Source of the DNA: Marthasterias glacialis
Taxonomy: Eukaryota > Echinodermata > Asteroidea > Forcipulatida > Asteriidae
NCBI GenBank assembly: GCA_911728455.2
Contig: OU452234.1
Coordinates: 6,338,549-6,402,548, forward strand
Length of the DNA stretch: 64,000 bases
Reading direction: 5' to 3'
In this document: positions 1 to 12,700 of the stretch, piece after piece
Position numbering within the stretch: the stretch's first letter is position 1
Layout of the letters: each line of letters opens with the position of its first letter
The notes under the pieces: generated by a model
Seen by the model: only the letters and a program-made list of their open reading frames with translations
Database searches by the model: none
What the model was told of the DNA's origin: nothing
Made by a program: the position numbers and the translations under genes

Positions 1-206
1 TGACATACACTGGTGTCCAAGACATTGATGTTCTTTGTCCATTGGTGACATAGAGGGCATGCAAAGCAGACTCTGATAACAATCGAGCTCAGCACAGTTA
101 TGGTTAGGTCTCTTGCTTGCAACTGTAAGCTAAGAATACACTTTAACAACATCAGAACTTGAGTTAGGTTCACTAAAACAGCGGTCCACAAACTTTTACG
201 CCAGCA

Positions 207-345
207 AGCCGTGGCCGAGCGGTCTAGCGCACCGAATTCAAGTTCTAGTGGTTGAGTCATCACAATGTGGGTTCGAATCTTGGTCCCGGCACTTGTGTCC
301 TTGAGCAAGACACAAAGCTAAGATAGCTCCTTGGCATTTACGTCC
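207..345 (+). mobile_element. tRNA-Leu-derived SINE, copy 1
   Basis: Box A-like GTGGCCGAGCGGTCTAG, an anticodon-loop-like TTCAAGTTCT and box B-like GGGTTCGAATCTTGG, followed by CTTGTGTCCTTGAGCAAGACAC as in the other copies. It is more diverged and lacks the full tail. A functional tRNA is unlikely because the arms are imperfect and the same body recurs elsewhere. Confidence 0.75.
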
Positions 346-742
346 TAACTTGAGGATTCTGCCGAGTAACGAAGTAGAAGTAGACAATTTCAGGTACTCG
401 ACCGCGACTCACCGAATGCCTGCCGATTGAACAGTCTAATCTTTTATCAGGAGTAAATTATCTATGGAAGCAGTTTGCTATTATTATATGTATTTATGAA
501 TAATTGCAGTGAACTGATAATAAAAGTTAAGGAAAAATAAGATATTTTTGTGTCTATCGATCACAATTTAGGAGCCCGCGGACAAGTGACCTCCATTGAA
601 AGTATCAACACTTCTGACAAAGTTTGAGGACCTACAGGAATTTTTGAACAACCCACTTTCCAGTCATGACCCATAGTTTGCAATATGTTGCACTAAAAGC
701 ATGTGGGCTACACGCCGCTCTGGAGTACCGTTCTCTCATTAC

Positions 743-3700
743 CTGAACAGGAATCTGAAAATGATTGAGTGACCTGATGTATTCCACCAGCACAGCGACT
801 ACAAACTTGTACTTGATATCTTTCCTCTCTGCTACTGGCGTCAGGACATGGGTGTACATATCGGATTGATCGATCACAATCTTCCTGGTGAAGGGCTGTC
901 TAGCCAAGGCTGCAACTGCTTTGGGTACAGCACCACCTTCAAAATTCTGTTTCACAGAAAAATGCAAGATTTCAGATCATGTATTTGTTTGAGAAAAACA
1001 CAAAAATGAATTTGAATGCAGGTTCAAATCCCGCTCGAGTCAATTTTTCTTTGTTCACCCCAAAAATTGAATTTAAAATTAACCCAGTCAGTTTCCCTTG
1101 TGGTTTATTGCTTAAAACCCTCGCAGCATCCGAGAGACAAAAAATAATCCAATTGTTACCAAATATGGTCATAATTTTTGTTTTAATGGGCCAATAAGGC
1201 CAAGATTCCATGTAATCCTCACCCCTGGTATACCCCACAAGCCTGTAGACTCCCATTGGCCAGACCCTAACCACTGCAGAGTAAGGAGTGTTGAAAGACA
1301 GCAGCCACCTGTCTCAGTGTAGTAATTGATTGACCTTGTGGCTAAGGATCCTTGGCACAAGGCAGTATGCAATTTGTGAAAACAGCTTGTGCGGCACCTG
1401 GATCTTAAATAACACAAGTCTAAGTCTTGACTAGCACTCCAATTCACCCCCACAGTGATTTATAATGGCTTTGGGCTTGCAGGGTGGGTTATTGACCTTA
1501 AAGACAGAGTGGACGAAATTTTAACCTCCTGGATCCAGCGAAGTTGTTGATTAATGTGGTTGCGCTGAGGGTTAATATTTTAAATTAAAAGATCACGTCC
1601 CCTCAACCAGTTCAAACTAGATGACGTGAATACGTGCAAATGTTTCCTCTGCCTGGAAACAGAAGCCATGTAAAGACGCATTATGTAATTTTGGACCACC
1701 GGAGCAAAGATCGTCCGGTCATTCAACTGCGGAGCGTGCACAGACCACACGCACACGCCGTCTAATGCTTCGATTCACCCACACAAGGACAAAGGTCTTG
1801 AATAATATAGTCAATTTTGTGGCCATTGAAAGGTACTGAGTGAATTTGACATTTTCTTGGTCTAGAAACAAAACGGACGATCCAATAAAGAGAATCTTTG
1901 TTCTCTTGGCATTGTCAAGTCAGGGTTTCTTTTCCGCCAAAAGAATCGTTTTAAGGGGGACGGGACAACAACAAAAAAGAATCCCGGCGGCAACTGGTTC
2001 AATCCGTACACAAAGAAGTCATTATTGGAAGCTAATCAGCACCGTGTCTCCCTTCCAGGGGTAGGTGGCAAGAGCGACCAATGGTCTGCCCGTGGGTACA
2101 AGGCTGCTATAGTTTTTACCAACCTGAGCTGTAGACTGCTCCTCCTCTAGGAATGTCCTGTAAACCTGGTTGAGTTTATCAAACATCCTGGCTATGATTG
2201 ATAAACTGCACTGCTGACCTGGTAATAACACTGCATAACATAATCCAAACACTCAGTTAAAATAATCTGTACATCTGTGCCTTTCTGTTTGTTAACCAAT
2301 TCGCTTTGGGATTAAAAGTCATTTTCCTGTTACCCGTGCGGGATTGTTTTCAGTCAAGAGCAACTTTTCTTTCGCACCATTAATAATTTGTTTTGTCAAT
2401 CAAACTCAGTTTGGACACCCATATAAAGACGTTTGTGCATAGGCATTTACAGACTTTAATTGTTTGAACTTTTTTACAACCGTGTTTCACAATCAGACCG
2501 TTGGAAAGCCTTCATGTAATGGCCGATTATTGACCCCCTCTGGGCGAACAGACAGCATCCCTGAGAGAGATAAAAGCCATCATGAAAATGCAGTCTTTAA
2601 AAAAACTTAGCTGGTATTTGTGAGGAAAAGGTCTTTCCTTAAGGCATTAGGCACAAATCCATGCAAAGAGTTTAATATGTTCATTATTTGCAGTACCTTT
2701 TGCCCAGGGCCACCACACCATGACCCCATGGGTCTGTGAAACAGTTACCTGTATGCACGCTAAACTAATTTCAATATTTTTGAAATAAACTGTTTAATAA
2801 AACGCTTGATTTTTAAATTATCGGGACCAATTTCAAAGTCCTGTTTTATAACAACTCTATAGATGTTACGAACACGACGTCACTGCAGTGTGGCGCCCTC
2901 ACGTAGGGGTCAAATGCAGGTTATTCATTGTAACATTCTGTGCACTGTCAAACTTTCCCTTGTTTCATCATCTTGTTGACTTCAAAGATGGCGGCAGGAT
3001 GTCACTGCATAAGGTCTACTCAAGAAATTGTCTGACTTTGCATGATATGGTACTGCAGGCTCTTCACGACAATGAGAGACTTTTGAGGACACTAGATGGC
3101 AGCAGACTTACCAGGTATACCCATTGTTCTAGGAAATGTGCGCATGCTCATAAGTACATAAACAATGACAATTCACCTGGTAAGTCTGCTGCCACCTATC
3201 GTTCCAAAGTCTCCCATCGCATACAATGGAACAGGCATACCAATCTTATCCAAGTCCAAACATACAAGTGCTGAGTTACCATGAAGTGGAATATTTTGGA
3301 GGATATGGGAGGGTCTCAAGCTAAAGACAATAGGGTAAGTTTAATTTTCAAAGAATAAAGCATAATACCCACCTTGCTTACAGACAGATAAGATGACCTT
3401 CTTACTTTCTCTCCTTAATAGAAGGAAGTCAATCAGACGACACTGCAAAGAAATGAAGACAAGGGACCAGAGCACTTTAGTTTGATAATTCATTATTGGG
3501 GGGTATTCAAGAAGCTTTCCAAAAGTTACAAGAGCTCCACAAACAACCATAGTCCTTCTCGTGTGAGTTGTGGCCAAAGATTATAGAGCGCCAAAGGCGC
3601 AAGATGGGGAACTGGAGCTTTATCTATTGTTGGAAAGTGAAATATGCATTTCAGCGAGTGAATGCTTTGCTGCCCATTGATAGCAATGGTCATTGTCTGC

Positions 3701-6700
3701 ACTGATCTATTGTTGTATCAATACAGTTATTTGCTGAAATGGCGTCCAGTAGGATTTCACATTTCAGTTTCCCCATCTTGCGCCTTTGGTGCTCTAAAAT
3801 CTTTGGTTGTGGCACAGTAGAAATGTCATAGGCCAATGTTCCCAGTACCATTTAAAACAAGTTTACAAAATATTGTTTATGAGGCAAGGTTTTTCAATAT
3901 TAGGTGTGAGTTATTTTGTTTTCAAACTGAGTGATAACGACCATGGTAGTAGAACAACCTCCATTATGACTACCTACCATTCTTAAAATACTTAATATTC
4001 AAGATATTTTAACTATTTTAGAATATTAGTTTATTATGAACATGTTAGAGATATTAAAAAATCTTTTATTTCACTTAATTTTTTAAAATGTGTTTATTTC
4101 CTCATCTACTTGGGTTGAAATGTCTACTGTTTACATGGTAACATGCTGCCTTGTGGAAATAGCTCTGGATTAGCAGTACTACATTTGTATCAAGGGAAAT
4201 TTCAAATAAAAAATTAATAATTTTGGGTCAATACATGTATAAATCTGTCATAAATTCCTCACCTTGTCTGGGATCATTGTAACCAAAGGCTCAAGCCTCA
4301 GGTGGACATGCCACAAGCAACCTAAACGGGCATCAATCACTGTATTGGGCTGGAATACCACCCAGTTCGGTGAATCTGGGTACAGGTGCTAAGGAAAAAG
4401 ACCAGGTCCTTTTCAAGGTGAGGTGGGTGAAGACGGTGAGAAATTAGGGGTGACAACAGGGAGTAAGTAGTTCATCAAGTCATTGGACATTATTTGTGTT
4501 GTTCTTCATACTCATTTATCTTTGAACTACAAATTAAAGGTGGACTGTCGTCATGATCTTATCAGGCCTGTGGCTTTACATGGAATTATGAACTCTGACC
4601 CAGTTATTGCACGCCATGTGCGCGCACACTCAGTATCAGATCTATGGAGGGCGCGCTCGTGCGTGCAGTAAAAAAAAAACACACAAATAATATTCTTTAT
4701 CCCCGATGCAAAAATTAAAATCTATTATAATGGGTAAAAGTCGATAAATAAATTCCATTTAATACAGCAACAGACCTGCTGTGATTATGATGACAGTGCC
4801 CCGTTAAAGGGAATGAATTTGTTTTTGGAGGAGTTAATTTATTCCCAACCTCTGGTCCTATTTCAGTGAGAAGAGGGAAAAATAGTATATGTTCTGCCAG
4901 GGATTTTGTCCATGTTCGTATCGTTTTGTTTTGGATGATGGCAATCAAAATAAGCCATGGCGATTAGTGTGTCTTCAAATGCTATTTCTTGGACTTTGAC
5001 AGTATTTCAGATGTAATTATTTCTCTGGGGGATTGGTACTGATATGAACTTTATCATCAAAGAGCTTCCAGATTGAATCTAATAATTATTTTCTGTTTTG
5101 ATAATAACCAATGTTGTACTTTTAAAGGATACAGAGTTCAATGCCGACTTCTCTCATCTCCAACCCAGTCTGTGTGGGTATTCCAGCTACCCTTAGCTTG
5201 ATGGGTCGGATGGGCAATGGAGCTAGTACTGGTAAGTGATAATTCACATAACCATCTGTTTCTGGCTTAGGTAACCGGATGTCAAAAATCATTGAGGTCT
5301 GCAAGGACAGACAATAAACTCACTCATTAAACCTAGCTGTTTAGGCCAGGTGTGAAATAGAGCCTGCCGCCTTCTGGCTTCTTGCCGCTTGTTCATCACG
5401 TAAACAAACACTGAAGCATAGGATGCCCATAACAACAGCAGCAGCCATAGCCACAGCTGCAGCCACCATCATGGGAGACGTTTGAGGACACTAGGTGGCA
5501 GCAGACTCACCAGGTAAATCCACTGTTTTTTGATATGTGAAGATGTTCTGAACTGTGCAAACAGTGAAAATTTACCTGGTAAGTCTGCTGCCACCTGTTG
5601 TTCTTAAGTCTCCTATTCCAACACAGCCTTATTGTCGTAGTCAGCAAAGTGTTGACCAAAGTGGACATTTGACTCAACAGAAATCAAAATCTTTCAACTC
5701 TTTAAAATTCCAATACAAAATATAAATAATCATTTGGATCACTGAGTTGAGAATTTTGGGTTGCACACAAACAAATAAAGTAATTTCAACATGGAAATTC
5801 ATATTCATAAAACTAATTGATTTTTTAGTTTGTCTGCAAAACCTTCACCTATCTGTGAAATTAAAATTCTAGTATTCATTTTCTGAAGATCTTGATTCCA
5901 GAAAACTTTTCCAGTAATCTTTAGGTATTGTCTCTTACCTTTGAGGCTTGATGGTGAACAACAACCAAATTATCCTGAAGTTTGAAAAAGGGAACGAAAA
6001 GAAAAAGTTCTTACCATTGTAAATTTCAGGAAAAGATAAGAACAAATACTACTTTATCAACCATTTGTGACACCCCATAAGCCATTTCACGGATACCGCC
6101 GTCTTGGAATAGATGAATGGAATTTGCCAATCACAGGGGACCAAACACGATTGGGGCAAACATGATTTCAAACAAAAGTATTTACCCCCTGAGAGGTCAC
6201 ATGTGATCGCCAAATTAATTCATCAATTTCAAAATGGCAATAGCCGTGAAACGGCCTATGGTAAAATCAGGCACTTCTCATAAATAGTGAAATGACAAAA
6301 GAAACAGCAGCCATGATATGATGTGATCCAATGTCTTAAACATTCTACATGTATTATATATGTTTAGAGATACTTACCTTATGGCCCTAATTATTGAATG
6401 GGCTTATTCTCATTTATTTGATGAGCAAATAAACCCAGATGTGAGTTTTGGCAGAGAGTTACTCCGTCTCGACACACGGTGAAAGAGTCGAGTGTTGAAA
6501 ACAGCTTGGTGAGAACGAAAAATAAAAATCAACACTTTCACCATGGGCATGGATGCAGATCGCATCACGCTGAACAACATCTACAAACGCCCATGCACAC
6601 CCAAAGCTTTAGCCTTAGGTTCAATACTGAGATAAACATTGCATTTTTTTAGAAATACTGCAGTTATGTTCAAAACAAAAAAATGAGACTTACAACAACG

Positions 6701-9700
6701 TTGACAGCAAAGCGGCCAGTCATGTTCAGTCGTAGAACGTCTGTCCTTTTGGCTGGGGATTCCCTGGTAATAAAGTAAAGGGTTTAGACTTGTGATGGGT
6801 ACTCTTCCACCATTTTTAATCGATTTTAATGTTCAATATTCTTTACTTGCTGTAATTTGTAAAATTTGTAGTGTGTACTTGGTCAATTTAATTCATTTTA
6901 TTTTATAGTTGTTATACTAACGGGGAACTTTAATCATGACTGGCTGATCCTGGTGTTCATGTTGTGTAATCTTTTTTTTTAAAACTTTCTACTCGTTAAC
7001 AGTTTGCTTAGTTCATTCTTTAATATTGTACACCTGTCATATTGGTTTCCTTTGTCTTACTAACAACCATGTATGTTTTAAGCTGAAGTAAAATAAGATT
7101 TGACACGCCTCCCCACCTCTTCCCTCCCCCCAACATTCCTCGACATTGGCCTACAGGTGACATCATTCCTTCAATATCCTCTTCTCACATGTCCCTCCAC
7201 ATCAAATTGTTTGAACTTGGAGAAGATTGGAATGTCTGAAACAGTGAGAAGCAATTGATATTTGGGCCTACAGCCCTCAGTCCTTCTGAATCCTTCATTT
7301 TGGCAAAGAGGCCATAGAAGGATTTGGAAGGTAAGGGTCAACAATAAAGTTATGCTGGGTCCTCATAGTGACAATTATTAACATTCATAAAGAACTTGTT
7401 CACATTTAATGAAAGGAATTTCTATAGCAAATCAGAGTCATGGATAGAAAATGGCGTTTACTTTTGCAGTTGATAGAGGACAATCTCAGCTCCTTTACTG
7501 CTTGGTCCTCTGACTTGATGACGAAGGACAACGATGTACAAATGGCTGTACCTAAAAAGAACAAGATCAACTGCACAATGAGTGGCATCACTAGGATTAG
7601 ATGCAGTTACAACAATTATCTTCAGGGTCATTCCATGCCAACTCACCTGATAGTCTGGCAGTGACCGACTCAGATTTTGCTGATTTTTTTAAAAAAAACA
7701 ATCCTTTATGGGTGTGAATAAATACAAAATTTTAGATTCCTACTCCTTACCGTTTCTGCGATATGGACCCCTAAAAATTTAAGCCCCGCCCCTTCTATTT
7801 GAATTCGGTGTTTTTTTTTTTCATTTTTGGAGGCCTATATCTCTAAACTGAGATAAGATATGTCGCTACCAATTAGTACACAAGTTGACTGGTATCTAAA
7901 TAACTAGAATCTGCTGTCAAAAGTAGTACAGAAAATTTGTCTATCAAGGTATAGGTCTTTAAAAACCTACATTTTAGCATACGGAACATCTTTTCGTCAT
8001 TTTTGAGACCCCCTGGTGCCCGCGTGCATTGTCCGATTGCTTTGATATTACATTTGGTTAAAGTCTGAGTCGGTCACTGCCAAGCTTTTCAGAAATTTAG
8101 GTGATTTGGCGCGGAATGACCCTTCAAGCAAAGTTGAATCCTTGATTCTGATTGGTGGATCCATAGCAACAAGAGTGCGATATTAACCTATAATTGCACG
8201 GCCCAAATTACACCTAGTTCTAACGTGCTGTTCTAACTCGTGTTTGTCTGTCAAATTTGCTTGAAGATAAATTCTTCATCACACGCACACTCATGGAATA
8301 CAGAAAAATATATCCAACTCAGCCTTTGGTCTTGTTGGATATGGGATACAGAAGCACTTTATTTTTCCGTATTCCACGAGCACACGTGTGATAACTAATA
8401 TAATAATATTCTAAGCATTTATAAAGCGTTCTTACTCAATTATATCACCATTTTTTACAGACACTATACTTTTTTTTACACAGATAAGGGTTCTTCGTGA
8501 AAGAGGAACTATTGAAAGATGTCCTATTTATAGAGCACCTGTTAAGCATTAAGAGGCACTGTGGTGCAAGTTGCTGCCACTGCCAGAAACACTGGGGAAA
8601 GCCCCTTTCATGATAAGTGTCCTGTGTTTTTTTTTCTTGGGGGGGGGGGGGGTTCATGCATGTTATACCCAACATGGCTTATTGTCTCATAAGAAAGACA
8701 AAGGGAAACTTTTTTTTCAGTGGATATCATTTCCTGAACTTTCTAACCAGGGGTGTGATTGTACAAAAGTGAAAAATCCTGAAAGATGGAAGATATTCTC
8801 TTCTTCATCGAGAGTGAAACCACCTGACCTTCGTGGGTGTTACATTTAAGAGTATTAATACAAACTCCCCACATCATTACAAATGTAAAAGAAGGGTTTG
8901 TGATAGCCCTGGTAGGATGTCAGTCTCCGTTGCACTACTACTGACGTCATGGATTTGAAGTTGTCGCTACATTGCGAAAAAAATTTTTAACTACATTATT
9001 TCATTGTTTTACCTGATTAAATTAGCTGAAACTTCGTCCGTATATTCCTTGTGTCCAAAACTCGTGGAAGGGTGGGTTCACAAATCTTTAAAATATTTTG
9101 ACCCAACATAATTTGGGAAAATAAAATGAAAATGAGAGCAAAATCTGAAATCGACGTACACCATTACAACTACTCTGTGTAACACACGAACAATGCGCAC
9201 GCGGGGAGTGTGCCTGGCAACGCCGAAAGAGGGCGCGGTGTCAATCAAACTGCGTGACTTGAATACTGTACAAAATGCATGCATTATGTATACACACTAT
9301 GAAAGCCGCGCCCATACATCGTAATGCACATGCGTGCAAAACTACTTGTTGCTATGCAGTTAATAGAGCATGCGCATTGAATATACCTCGTCTGGCGAGT
9401 AGGTTGTGTTCCTGAGAATTTCTACACGTTCGCGTTTTATTTTACGAGTAATTTTTACCAATGTGGAAGTAGACATTCTAAAGCTAATGCAAGAAGTAGT
9501 TTTAAACACCATAAATACATGGACAGACTTTCAGCTTCAAAAATCAGGTAAAAATAGGGGAAAATAACTCTTGTAATTTTGTTCGCATTGCAAAGAAGCT
9601 TCAAATACAGGACGTCAGTAGTACAGTAGTGGAACGGAGACGGACGTCCTATCAGGGCTAGGTTTGGGACATAAAATGGGCTGTGTATTTCTTCACTGGA

Positions 9701-12700
9701 TTCTGAGATATTTCAAGAAGTTTGTGAGGCAAAGTGAGGGAAAAAAATCCTGAAAATGGGAGAAATTCTGACCAATCACAGGACTGTCTACCAACCTGAA
9801 TGAATTTCATGAATAGAAAACAGTGAAACATGTTTGAATCTTTCCCATAGTATTTCTAAACAGCTAACAAATTATATAACTTACAGATTTGCTATAGTAA
9901 CATCTCGTTCCAGCAGACACAGCTTGGGCGGCTTAGGGACTTGAGGCAAGTCTATGTCAAATTTGGCCATCTTTATGACATTACCAGACTAAACATATGA
10001 AAATTAAACCAAAAGTGCATTAAAGATTCAAATTTTAAACTGTATCATAAGCAACCCAATCAATCAATCACACAATTGGAACCGTATGCTTGTTTCAATC
10101 CCATATAATTGTAGATATACCATAAAACCATAGAGCTGATGATAAAACTAACTGCTGAAGTTTTTGTTTCAAAAGATAGCGTTCTTGAGATATCGGCGAA
10201 AATCTGGTGCGGTTATTTCCATGCAGAAGGATCCGAAAATGCTGAAACTGCATGTTTTTCATTACGTGAAAAAGGCTTCATGCCTGAAGCCTTTCTTAGA
10301 TTCAAATATTTAAGCAAGCCATTACATCTTGCTCAAAAACTACATTACTTCAAAGGGAGTCGTTTCTCACAATGTTTTATACTATCAACAGTTTTCTGTT
10401 GCTCCTTACCAAGTAAGTTTGTATGGTCATTTATTTTTTGAGTAATTACCAATAATTTTACATAATTTGAAAACAACTTCTAGGATTTTTTTCCGTAAAT
10501 TTCATCAGTTGCATATTGTCTTTTTGAACATACACAATAACCTCTTACCTTAAAATGGAATGGATTGAGTACGTTTCCCAGAGTTGACGATGACAGAAGC
10601 AGTAATGAGTTGTCAGCCTAGACAGAAATAAAAACATGTCACATAAAAAAGGTGATTATAAACACTGCATGTGATATATGTGAACCTTGTAAGCAGAGAA
10701 CCCTGTAAGCAGAGAACCCTGTAAGCAGAGAACCCTGTAAGCAGAGAACCCTGTAAGCAGAGAACCCTGTAAGCAGAGAACACTGTAAGCAGAGGACTCT
10801 GTAAGCAGGGAACTCTGTAAGCAGAGAACCCTATAAGCAGAGAGCCCTGTAAGCAGAGAACCCTATAAGCAGAGAGCCCTGTAAGCAGATAACCCTATAA
10901 GCAGAGAGCCCTGTAAACAGGGAACCCTGTAAACAGGGTACCCTGTAAACAGGGAACCCTGTAAGCAGAGAACCCTGTAAGCAGAGAACACTGTAAGCAG
11001 AGAACACTGTAAGCAGAGGACTCTGTAAGCAGAGCACCCTGTAAGCAGTGAACACTGTAAGCAGAGAACCCTGTAAGCAGAGAACCCTGTAAGCAGAGAA
11101 CACTGTAAGCAGAAAACCATATAAGCAGAGAGCCCTGTAAGCAGAGAACCCTGTAAGCAGAGAACCATGTAAGCAGAGAACCCTGTAAGCAGAGAACCCT
11201 GTAAGCAGAGAACCCTGTAAACAGAGAACCCTGTAAGCAGAGAACCCTGTAAGCAGAGAACCCTGTAAGCAGAGAACCCTGTAAGCAGAGAGCCCAGTAA
11301 GCAGAGAACCATGTAAGCAGAGAACCCTGTAAGCAGAGAACCCTGTAAGCAGAGAACCCTGTAAGCAGAGAACACTGTAAGCAGAGAACACTGTAAGCAG
11401 AGGACTCTGTAAGCAGAGAACCCTGTAAGCAGAGAGCCCTGTAAGCAGAGAACCCTGTAAGCAGAGAACCCTGTAAGCAGAGAACCATGTAAGCAGAGAG
11501 CCCTGTAAGCAGAGAACCCTGTAAGCAGAGAACCCTGTAAGCAGAGAACCCTGTAAGCAGAGAACCCTGTAAGCAGAGAACCCTGTAAGCAGAGAACCCT
11601 GTAAGCAGAGAACACTGTAAGCAGAGAACACTGTAAGCAGAGAACCTTGTAAGCAGAGAACCCTGTTAGCAGAGAACCATGTAAGCAGATAACCCTGTAA
11701 GCAGAGAACCCTGTAAGCAGAGAACCATGTAAGCAGAGAACCCTGTAAGCAGAGAACCCTGTAAGCAGAGAACCCTGTAAGCAGAGAACCTTGTAAGCAG
11801 AGAACCCTGTAAGCAGAGAACCCTGTAAGCAGTGAACCTTGTAAGCAGAGAACCCTGTTAGCAGAGAACCTTGTAAGCAGAGAACCCTGTAAGCAGAGAA
11901 CCCTGTAAGCAGAGAACCCTGTAAGCAGAGAACCCTGTAAGCAGAGAACCTTGTAAGCAGAGAACCCTGTAAGCAGAGAACCCTGTAAGCAGAGAACCCT
12001 GTAAGCAGAGAACCCTGTAAGCAGAGAACCTTGTAAGCAGAGAACCCTGTTAGCAGAGAACCATGTAAGCAGAGAGCCCTGTAAGCAGAGAACCCTATTA
12101 GCAGAGAGCCCTGTAAGCAGATAATCCTGTAAGCAGAGAACCCTGTAAGCAGATAACCCTGTAAACAGAGAACCCTTTAAGTAGAGAACATAAACTTGGG
12201 TTTGGTTTTTGGTATTATTTGTCAAAATATGGGTCAAGACCTACTTGCATGTTATGTTTACTTACAAGGAAGACAAACCAGTTGACAGAGATGTTGATGT
12301 TCTTGAGTGACTTGAGTGATTTCTTCTCTGGGATGACTTGATAGAGTTCCAACCCATGATCCGTGATAAACACTACCTCATTGATATTGGTCCAATTAAA
12401 GCCAATTATCTTAGTATTCTTGCCCTGTGTAGGTCAAGATAAAAATAAGATGTCAACAATTAATGACACTTTTTTTGCTGCAGTCTCCACACTAGTAATT
12501 CAAACACACTATCCAAAAGAACTTGTAATGGCTAATTTTAGGATCACTCATTGGTAACTTTTCAAGTACGGTTATGTGCATTAGCTGCGCATTACGCCCC
12601 GAGTCATCTGACTTTCCTCACAAGATCTTCAAAAGCTCATCAGCTGTCCCAGCATTCTTGGATTAGTCTAGTGGACTAAGCCAAACATAGCTTATACACA

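Noticed and set aside
207-291. Functional tRNA-Leu gene
   Set aside because: Arms are imperfect and the same head-plus-body unit occurs in other copies, so it is a SINE head. The same holds for 41518-41605.
10682-12190. CRISPR array
   Set aside because: Continuous 16-bp tandem units without spacers, in an intron of an animal gene.
10831-12237. Long minus-strand ORFs (468, 250 and 197 codons) of a Leu/Ser/Gln-rich repeat
   Set aside because: Created by the 16-bp minisatellite. All three frames give the same cyclic peptide, and the stretch is an RMC1 intron.
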